Below are positions 34,496 to 39,403 of a DNA stretch of 39,403 bases, piece after piece. The stretch's first letter is position 1, and each line of letters opens with the position of its first letter. Origin of the DNA: Anaerolineae bacterium (GTDB lineage: Bacteria; Chloroflexota; Anaerolineae; Anaerolineales; E44-bin32); NCBI GenBank assembly GCA_011174845.1, contig DUEW01000078.1:1-39403 (forward strand), in the 5' to 3' direction. A model generated the notes under the pieces. The model was not told the DNA's origin. It ran no database searches and was given only the letters and a program-made list of their open reading frames with translations. The position numbers were made by a program, and so were the translations under genes.

Positions 34496-36964
34496 TCAGC
34501 TTTCCTCCTCATCTTCCTTTGTGCTTTCCGAAGGCTCACCCGCTGCCGCACGAACCACCTCTGTAAATTTCGCCAGTCTCTCGCTTGCCACATGGTTGAA
34601 GGAACCCTCCGGGTAAGACCCATCTTCCCTCAGCTTACCTGATTCTTTGCCCGTGAGCAGCGTTAGACCTTCGTCAATCGTGGTGATGGGCCAAATATGG
34701 AACTCGCCGTCAGCTACGGACTGGATGACTTCGTCATCCAGCATCAAGTTAGCGACATTCCCCTTCGGGATGATCACACCTTGGGAACCCGAAATACCCT
34801 TCACTTTGCATGCCTTGAAGAAGCCTTCGATCTTCTCATTGATCCCGCCTACCGCCTGGATCTGACCGTGTTGGTTGACTGAACCGGTGATCGCTAAATC
34901 TTGACGCAAAGGAATCTCTGAAATAGCTGAGAGGAGAGCAAATAGCTCAGCCGCTGAAGCGCTGTCACCTTCGATATCTTCGTAGGATTGCTCGAAAGTG
35001 ACCGCAGCAGAGAGGTTGAGCGGTTGCTTCTGTCCATATCTCGCTCCCAAGAAGCCACCAATGATGAGCACACCCTTGGTATGGATCCGACCGCCAAGCT
35101 TTGCTTCGCGCTCAATATCCACCACACCATCCTGCCCAGGGTGCACGGTAGCTGTCACACGTGTCGGGCGACCAAATGCGTAGTCTCCCATCTGTAAAAC
35201 AGAGAGCGCGTTAACCTGCCCCACGGTTTCACCGGTGACATCGATGAGCAGTGTCTCGTCCGAGATCCTCTCTTGAAGACGTTCCTCAATCAAATTGCTG
35301 CGATAGATGCTTTCCTTAACCGCCTTCTCAACTGCCGTACCGGAGACAATGTCCTCTTCCATCTTCTTTGACCAGTATGCTGACTCGCGTATTAAATCGG
35401 AGATCTCACCAAAACGTGTCGAAAGTTTGCCTTGATCTTCTGCAAGTCGAGAACCGTACTCAATGACCTCGGCCACGGCGGTTGAGGCAAAGGTTGGTAA
35501 TTGATTGGCATCCACCACGGCCTTTACGAAAAGCGCGTATTCATGCTCAGTATCGGTTGTGCGGTCCATGGTGGTCGCAAATTCAGCTTTCACTTTGAAA
35601 AGCTTAGGGAAATCCTCATCATAACCTCGAAGCAGGTAGAAAAGCATCGGAGTTCCGATAAGAACAATCTTCACATCAAGGGGTATCGGCTCAGGCTCGA
35701 GAGAAACGGTACTCATAAGACCCAATTGGGCCCCAAGATTTATGATCCTTATCGATTCCTCACGCAGCGCCCGTTTTAAGCCTTCCCATGCATAGGTATT
35801 GAGAAGCACATCACGAGCCGGAAGGATTAAGTAGCCTCCATTCGCCCTGTGCAGAGCCCCTGGCTGGATCATCGTAAAGTTGGTCCGGGAACCGCCCATC
35901 ACGACCTCATGTTCGATGCGACCGATGAGGTTCTGATAGGAGGGATGATTCTCCACCACAACCGGTGCACTGTCGCGTTCCGAGTTGTCCACGATAACGT
36001 TAACGTCATAGCGTTGAAATAAATTCGGAGCTGCCAATTGTGTGAGAGGACTTTGTGAATCAGGCTCAGGTGACCGCAGTTGATCGATATTGGCGATCAT
36101 ATTCTCTTGAACAGACTCAAGATGAGAGATGACTTGATCTAAACCTTCGTATTTCACTTTCAGTTCATCGATCAAGTGCCCCACGGCATAGAGAGCGGTT
36201 CGAGTATCGAGTTCTCGGATCTGCTCTTGGGTCTCCCTTTCCCCCTTACGAACACGAGTTAGGCTGGATTTCACTTCGTCTTGCAGCTTATTTTCAAGGC
36301 CCCTGAGCTTCTCGCGTTGTTCGGGTGAAAGTTTTTCCAAGTCTGCCGGTTGGATAGGTTTGCCATCAACTGCGGGAACCAGCATGAACCCAAATGGCGT
36401 TCTAGCCAGGAGGAAATTATATTTTGCGGCTTGTTCGTTCAGTTTGGCGAGCTCTTTTTCCGCACTTTCTTCTTGGACCTCTTTGAGCCGGCTTAATTCC
36501 TCGTTGTATTCTTTGCTCTCAAAAATCCGTATGAGTTCCTGTCTACATACCGCCAGCAGAGATTGAATCTCCTTTCGTAGCTCGATACCTCGTCCAGCTG
36601 GTAATCTCAAGGCCTTAGGCTCATGAGGATTGACAAAGTTGTTCACATAACACCAATCATCTGATATCGGTTCGGATGAAGCCTTGCGTTCAAGATATTG
36701 ACGAATCAACGTCGTTTTACCCGAACCGGGTAACCCTAGTACGAAGATATTAAACCCAGGGCCCAAGACTTCTGTGCCAAGTTCCATTGCACGAAAGGCG
36801 CGTGGTTGGCCAATGACCTCAGTCAATGTAGGAAGCTCATCGGTGGTTTTGAACCCTAGCGAGCTTGGATCGCACGTATGATGCAGGTCATCCAAGTTGA
36901 GCTTTGCAATTACGGGTGCTGGATCTGGGCTGGCCTTCTTCGTCCTCGTTTTCGAACGCGACAT
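34496..36964 (-). CDS. LonB-like ATP-dependent protease
   Basis: An 822-residue AAA+ protease of the LonB/LonC group. The ATPase domain has a Walker A GLPGSGKT at 77-84, with a long coiled-coil-rich insert (about 140-300). Its C-terminal S16 protease domain has the catalytic dyad Ser670 in GDSASAA and Lys711 in GGINEKIEGF, matching the 'EGDSAS' type of archaeal LonB rather than the 'GPSAG' type of E. coli Lon. The LonA N-terminal domain is absent and a short acidic C-terminal tail is present. It degrades misfolded or regulatory proteins using ATP. A strong AAGGAGGT lies 9 bases before the ATG, and a candidate promoter is just upstream. Confidence 0.95.
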   Translation of the reverse strand: MSRSKTRTKKASPDPAPVIAKLNLDDLHHTCDPSSLGFKTTDELPTLTEVIGQPRAFRAMELGTEVLGPGFNIFVLGLPGSGKTTLIRQYLERKASSEPISDDWCYVNNFVNPHEPKALRLPAGRGIELRKEIQSLLAVCRQELIRIFESKEYNEELSRLKEVQEESAEKELAKLNEQAAKYNFLLARTPFGFMLVPAVDGKPIQPADLEKLSPEQREKLRGLENKLQDEVKSSLTRVRKGERETQEQIRELDTRTALYAVGHLIDELKVKYEGLDQVISHLESVQENMIANIDQLRSPEPDSQSPLTQLAAPNLFQRYDVNVIVDNSERDSAPVVVENHPSYQNLIGRIEHEVVMGGSRTNFTMIQPGALHRANGGYLILPARDVLLNTYAWEGLKRALREESIRIINLGAQLGLMSTVSLEPEPIPLDVKIVLIGTPMLFYLLRGYDEDFPKLFKVKAEFATTMDRTTDTEHEYALFVKAVVDANQLPTFASTAVAEVIEYGSRLAEDQGKLSTRFGEISDLIRESAYWSKKMEEDIVSGTAVEKAVKESIYRSNLIEERLQERISDETLLIDVTGETVGQVNALSVLQMGDYAFGRPTRVTATVHPGQDGVVDIEREAKLGGRIHTKGVLIIGGFLGARYGQKQPLNLSAAVTFEQSYEDIEGDSASAAELFALLSAISEIPLRQDLAITGSVNQHGQIQAVGGINEKIEGFFKACKVKGISGSQGVIIPKGNVANLMLDDEVIQSVADGEFHIWPITTIDEGLTLLTGKESGKLREDGSYPEGSFNHVASERLAKFTEVVRAAAGEPSESTKEDEEES

Positions 36965-36991
36965 TGGTTCCTACCTCCTTCTGGACTTCTC

Positions 36992-37019
36992 ATTGTACGT
37001 CGATTTAACATTCCATCAA
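36992..37019 (-). promoter_or_regulatory. Candidate sigma-70-type promoter of the Lon-like gene
   Basis: On the minus strand TTGATG (37019-37014) and TACAAT (36997-36992) are 16 bases apart, with the ATG 27 bases after the -10 box and AAGGAGGT in between. No CIRCE or heat-shock operator is visible. Confidence 0.5.
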
Positions 37020-37251
37020 AGAATCCGAAGGATCTCGTCTTTAATATTCGCCCTTTCACTCTTCTCCTTAAGGGTGTATGGAAAAGGAACACAATCGAGA
37101 ATGCTGTATCAGCAAAAAAGAGCAAATAACCGTCTAGCTATCATCTTTATTTTGTGTACTTCTAGAATGACCAAGAATAGAGGAGTTAGAAATCGGCACC
37201 TTCAGCTTATTTCTATGATTCCCTTGACAGCTACCTTTTGGTTTGTAGATA

Positions 37252-37280
37252 TGAGAAAGGGCCGGACTTCTGCCCGACCC
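37252..37280 (-). terminator. Terminator of the bacterioferritin gene
   Basis: On the minus strand GGGTCGGGC-AGAA-GTCCGGCCC forms a 9-bp stem (two G.U pairs) with a 4-base loop, followed by TTTCTCA. It lies 33 bases after the stop codon. The T run is short, so termination may be partial. Confidence 0.7.
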
Positions 37281-37312
37281 TAGGGATGGCGTAATGGTTC
37301 AGCCAGCTACCC

Positions 37313-37786
37313 TTACTCGTCTCCAGTTTGCAATGCAAGATAATTCTCTAAGCCCATCTGTTCAATTTGTGCCCGCTGTTTTTCAGCCCATTCAACATGG
37401 TCTTCTTCCATACCGAGAATCTTCACCAACAGATCACCGGTGTTCTCGTCCGCGACATCACTTGCGAGCGCAATGGCTGCGTTGTAGGCTTTCACTGCAT
37501 CGAGTTCGGCTTTTTCATCGTTGGCGATCATCTCGGGGACCGTCTTGCCAATCTTCATGGGGTGAAGCTTAGAAACAATCGGTATACCCTGGAGAAAGAG
37601 AATGCGTCCAATAAGCCACTCAGCATGATACATCTCGTCTTTGGCGCGCGCTTCAATAGCCTTGTGAAGAGCATTAAAACCCCAATGGTCACACATCTCC
37701 GAATGGACCATATATTGGCTGATGGCGGTCAGCTCATCCGCTAAGAGTTGATTTAGAACCTCAATAAGTTTTTCGTCGCCTTTCAT
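37313..37786 (-). CDS. bfr: Bacterioferritin
   Basis: A 157-residue bacterioferritin with the expected four-helix length. The full diiron ferroxidase set is present at canonical positions: Glu18, Glu51, His54, Glu94, Glu127 and His130. Met52, the haem axial ligand in true bacterioferritins, is also present, which favours Bfr over plain ferritin. It would form a 24-mer cage that oxidises Fe(II) and stores iron, protecting against oxidative stress. AAGGAGTG precedes the ATG, a good promoter lies about 40 bases upstream, and a hairpin follows the gene. It appears to be transcribed alone. No bacterioferritin-associated ferredoxin is seen. Confidence 0.97.
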   Translation of the reverse strand: MKGDEKLIEVLNQLLADELTAISQYMVHSEMCDHWGFNALHKAIEARAKDEMYHAEWLIGRILFLQGIPIVSKLHPMKIGKTVPEMIANDEKAELDAVKAYNAAIALASDVADENTGDLLVKILGMEEDHVEWAEKQRAQIEQMGLENYLALQTGDE

Positions 37787-37825
37787 GAGTTCACTCCTTA
37801 CCCTGATGGAAGTTTGTACACTTAG

Positions 37826-37854
37826 ATTATACGCTGAGGTCTCTAGTTTGTGAA
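37826..37854 (-). promoter_or_regulatory. Candidate promoter of bfr
   Basis: On the minus strand TTCACA (37854-37849) is followed after 17 bases by a perfect TATAAT (37831-37826), with the ATG 40 bases downstream and AAGGAGTG between. I did not find a recognisable Fur box. Confidence 0.65.
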
Positions 37855-37899
37855 ATGATACACGATAAACTGGGGTGAATTTCTTGTCAGAGGGTACAT

Positions 37900-38092
37900 C
37901 TGGTCGATGAGCATGTTGGGTCCTTCGGCAGGCTCAGGACAGGGCTCGGTACAGGTAGGACTGACCCTTCGACCAGTTCCCCTTGGCAATCCCGGGGCGG
38001 GCAGGATAAAACCTGTCGAAGCACGCTCATCGGCGACCTTCGATGGCTCGAATCAGCGTTCGACCAGGCTTACGCTGAAGGCTCGACGAAAT
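37900..38092. repeat. Mosaic dispersed repeat (CTTCGGCAGGCTCAGGACAG and relatives)
   Basis: CTTCGGCAGGCTCAGGACAG (37923-37942) is related to the 28323 element. Outer sequences GGTCGATGAGCATG (about 37902-37915) and CACGCTCATCGGCGACC (about 38022-38038) form an imperfect inverted pair, and 'CTGTCGAAGC', 'CTTCGACC' and 'GTTCGACCAGG' words recur. This looks like a fold-back extragenic element without coding capacity. Confidence 0.65.
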
Positions 38093-38324
38093 CAAGCCCA
38101 AGCTGCACCGTTTTGCAGAACTACCCGCTCCTATGGAATGTGCCCGAAAAACCTTCCATCTTAATACAATTAACCGATGTGCAATCCTGAAACATGACCT
38201 TTATCGATACAGCATCACGATTTATTTCGATCTACCTTCACGGACAGACGGTCACGAAAATGGTTGTAGTATATACACAAGGTTCATAGTTAAAAATAAC
38301 ATCTTCGAGTAAAGGGGATCATCA

Positions 38325-39257
38325 ATGCCCAAAATCGCAGTCATTGGTAGCATCATCACTGACTTGGCCGTGCAGACCACGCGTGTGCCTAACGTAGGGG
38401 AGAACATACAAGCGAAGAATCTAAGGATTGGTCCGGGCGGCAAAGGTGCAAACGCTGCAGTGGCTGTCGCTAGAGCGGGAGCCGAGGCGGTGTCAATCGG
38501 CTGTATCGGCGACGATGAATTTGGACGCATGGAGATGGCCTATTTAGATCAAGAAGGTGTCGACCTGAGCGGGGTCACAATTCACCCAGAAGCCGCCACA
38601 GGTGCAGCTATTATTTTGATCGATGCGCAGGGTGAAAATACCATCTTGGTTGCTAATGGCGCTAACGATCACCTGAGCAGCGAGGCTGTTGTCAAAAAAA
38701 TAGAGGCTCAACACGATACACTCGATGGGATCTTGATCAACTTTGAGATCCCTGAAGCTGCAGTGGCAGCTGGTGCGCGGATTGGTATGGATCTCGGGAT
38801 ACCCGTTCTTATTGATGCAGGTCCCCCCAGAAAATATGCCCCCGAAACATGGGCTCATTGCACGATTCTGACGCCAAACGCTCTAGAAGCTGCGACCTTG
38901 GTAGGTTATCCGATCGAGGATGAGATTAAAGCTGAGCAAGCAGCTCGAGAATTGCTGGCCGCTGGACCTCAAGCGGTAGTACTCAAACTAGGCGGTCGAG
39001 GCGCGATGATCATAACAGCTGAGCTGACTGCGATCATCCCATCTTTCCCCGTGGAAGTCGTCGATACAACCGGAGCAGGAGATGCATTCTCTGGAACGTT
39101 GAGCGTAGCAATCGGGAAGGGACTTTCCTTAGAGGACGCGGTTGGGCGAGCTAACGCCGCTGGTGCTCTAACCGTCACTCGCTTGGGAACCATGTCCGCC
39201 ATGCCAACTCGTCAAGAAGTGGATGCGCTTCTTAAACAACATGAGAAGGCGTCATAA
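38325..39257 (+). CDS. rbsK: Ribokinase-family (PfkB) carbohydrate kinase
   Basis: A 310-residue PfkB kinase of ribokinase length. The first PfkB signature is around 'RIGPGGKGANAAVAVARAGA' (34-53). The second is 'DTTGAGDAFSGTL' (247-259) with the catalytic base Asp253 and the GAGD anion hole. 'GSIITDLAVQTTRVPNVGENI' at the N-terminus fits ribokinase sugar binding. It phosphorylates ribose or a related sugar or nucleoside with ATP in the cytoplasm. AAAGGGG precedes the ATG. No ribose transporter or nucleosidase is in view, so ribose is likely but not proven and the symbol is provisional. Confidence 0.92.
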   Translation: MPKIAVIGSIITDLAVQTTRVPNVGENIQAKNLRIGPGGKGANAAVAVARAGAEAVSIGCIGDDEFGRMEMAYLDQEGVDLSGVTIHPEAATGAAIILIDAQGENTILVANGANDHLSSEAVVKKIEAQHDTLDGILINFEIPEAAVAAGARIGMDLGIPVLIDAGPPRKYAPETWAHCTILTPNALEAATLVGYPIEDEIKAEQAARELLAAGPQAVVLKLGGRGAMIITAELTAIIPSFPVEVVDTTGAGDAFSGTLSVAIGKGLSLEDAVGRANAAGALTVTRLGTMSAMPTRQEVDALLKQHEKAS

Positions 39258-39403
39258 CTGCTCTCGGTGAATACATGCATGCTGATGGACGGATTCTTAT
39301 CGTCGAATGATGAGCTATTGCCTCACGAATGAACCATATCCTGCAACATTGTAGGGACAATTCGCGCAGTCTCGCACCCCGTTCGGACCGCGAGCCCCGT
39401 CTA
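39258..39403. other. Right-edge non-coding stretch
   Basis: These 146 bases follow the sugar kinase gene. I see no gene, terminator or repeat that I can support. Confidence 0.5.

Larger units (their letters stand above)
36965..37312. other. Spacer between Lon-like and bacterioferritin genes
   Basis: The Lon-side end carries the Shine-Dalgarno and promoter described next. The other end carries the bacterioferritin terminator. The middle (about 37020-37250) shows nothing I recognise; short ORFs there lack a Shine-Dalgarno and family features. Confidence 0.6.
37787..38324. other. 538-base divergent spacer between bfr and the sugar kinase
   Basis: It contains the bfr promoter, a repeat-rich centre (about 37900-38092) and the kinase leader. 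The kinase start has AAAGGGGATC 5 bases before its ATG. I see no gene here. The 85-residue ORF at 37907-38164 is a translation of the repeat. Confidence 0.6.

Noticed and set aside
37907-38164. 85-residue ORF before the sugar kinase
   Set aside because: It begins in a mosaic repeat and has no family features.

Overview
The window looks like bacterial chromosome of roughly 50% G+C with dense, mostly unidirectional gene blocks. The gene mix points to an anaerobic or facultative heterotroph, and my best guess is an uncultured Chloroflexota of the Anaerolineae or Dehalococcoidia kind. That mix includes a fused FAD/Fe-S oxidase, a corrinoid methyltransferase pair, oxygen-sensitive acyl-CoA dehydratases, a LonB-like protease, and dispersed intergenic repeats of the 'CTTCGGCAGGCTCAGGACAG' and 'ACCTCCGAGGT' kinds. 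The taxonomy is inference from content only. I saw no rRNA, tRNA, CRISPR array, transposase or phage gene.

Left block (1-9275, minus strand). The first 8.4 kb is one reading frame running off the left edge. The supplied ORF track misses it because it has no stop inside the window. It encodes a cyclic beta-1,2-glucan synthase (NdvB/ChvB type) with an unusual N-terminal membrane domain. An SDR oxidoreductase follows. A 519-base divergent spacer with a composite inverted repeat (about 9441-9613) separates this block from the next.

Central block (9795-28168, all plus strand). In order: a D-lactate/glycolate-type FAD/Fe-S oxidase, a URO-D-family methyltransferase, a corrinoid protein, an alpha/beta hydrolase, an Old Yellow Enzyme, an acyl-CoA dehydrogenase, an acyl-CoA ligase, a 4-hydroxybutyryl-CoA dehydratase-family protein with its Fe-S ligands, an FdrA-like protein, an unknown GNAT-like protein, a thiolase-fold protein whose nucleophilic Cys is Pro, a DUF35 zinc-ribbon/OB protein, a DUF1116 protein and a metal-dependent 'cyclase' hydrolase. 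This reads as a catabolic island: an acid is activated to a CoA thioester, desaturated or dehydrated, and cleaved. Its most unusual part is the tightly coupled FdrA / GNAT-like / Cys-less thiolase / DUF35 / DUF1116 / cyclase set (21922-28168). FdrA and DUF1116 are known partners in oxamate carbamoyltransferase (AllFG), but here AllH and carbamate kinase are absent and thiolase-type genes take their place.

Right block (28169-39403). A 600-base repeat-rich convergent spacer with a strong hairpin leads to a minus-strand operon for a 2-hydroxyacyl-CoA dehydratase: two subunits plus ATP-dependent activator. Divergent from it is a solitary tatA with a clear terminator. Then come, on the minus strand, a class V aminotransferase, a YbhB/PEBP-like lipoprotein, a LonB-like protease and a bacterioferritin. 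A repeat-rich spacer follows, and then a plus-strand ribokinase-family sugar kinase. These last genes look like ordinary housekeeping or stress functions. Several ORF-track starts are revised below on Shine-Dalgarno evidence.
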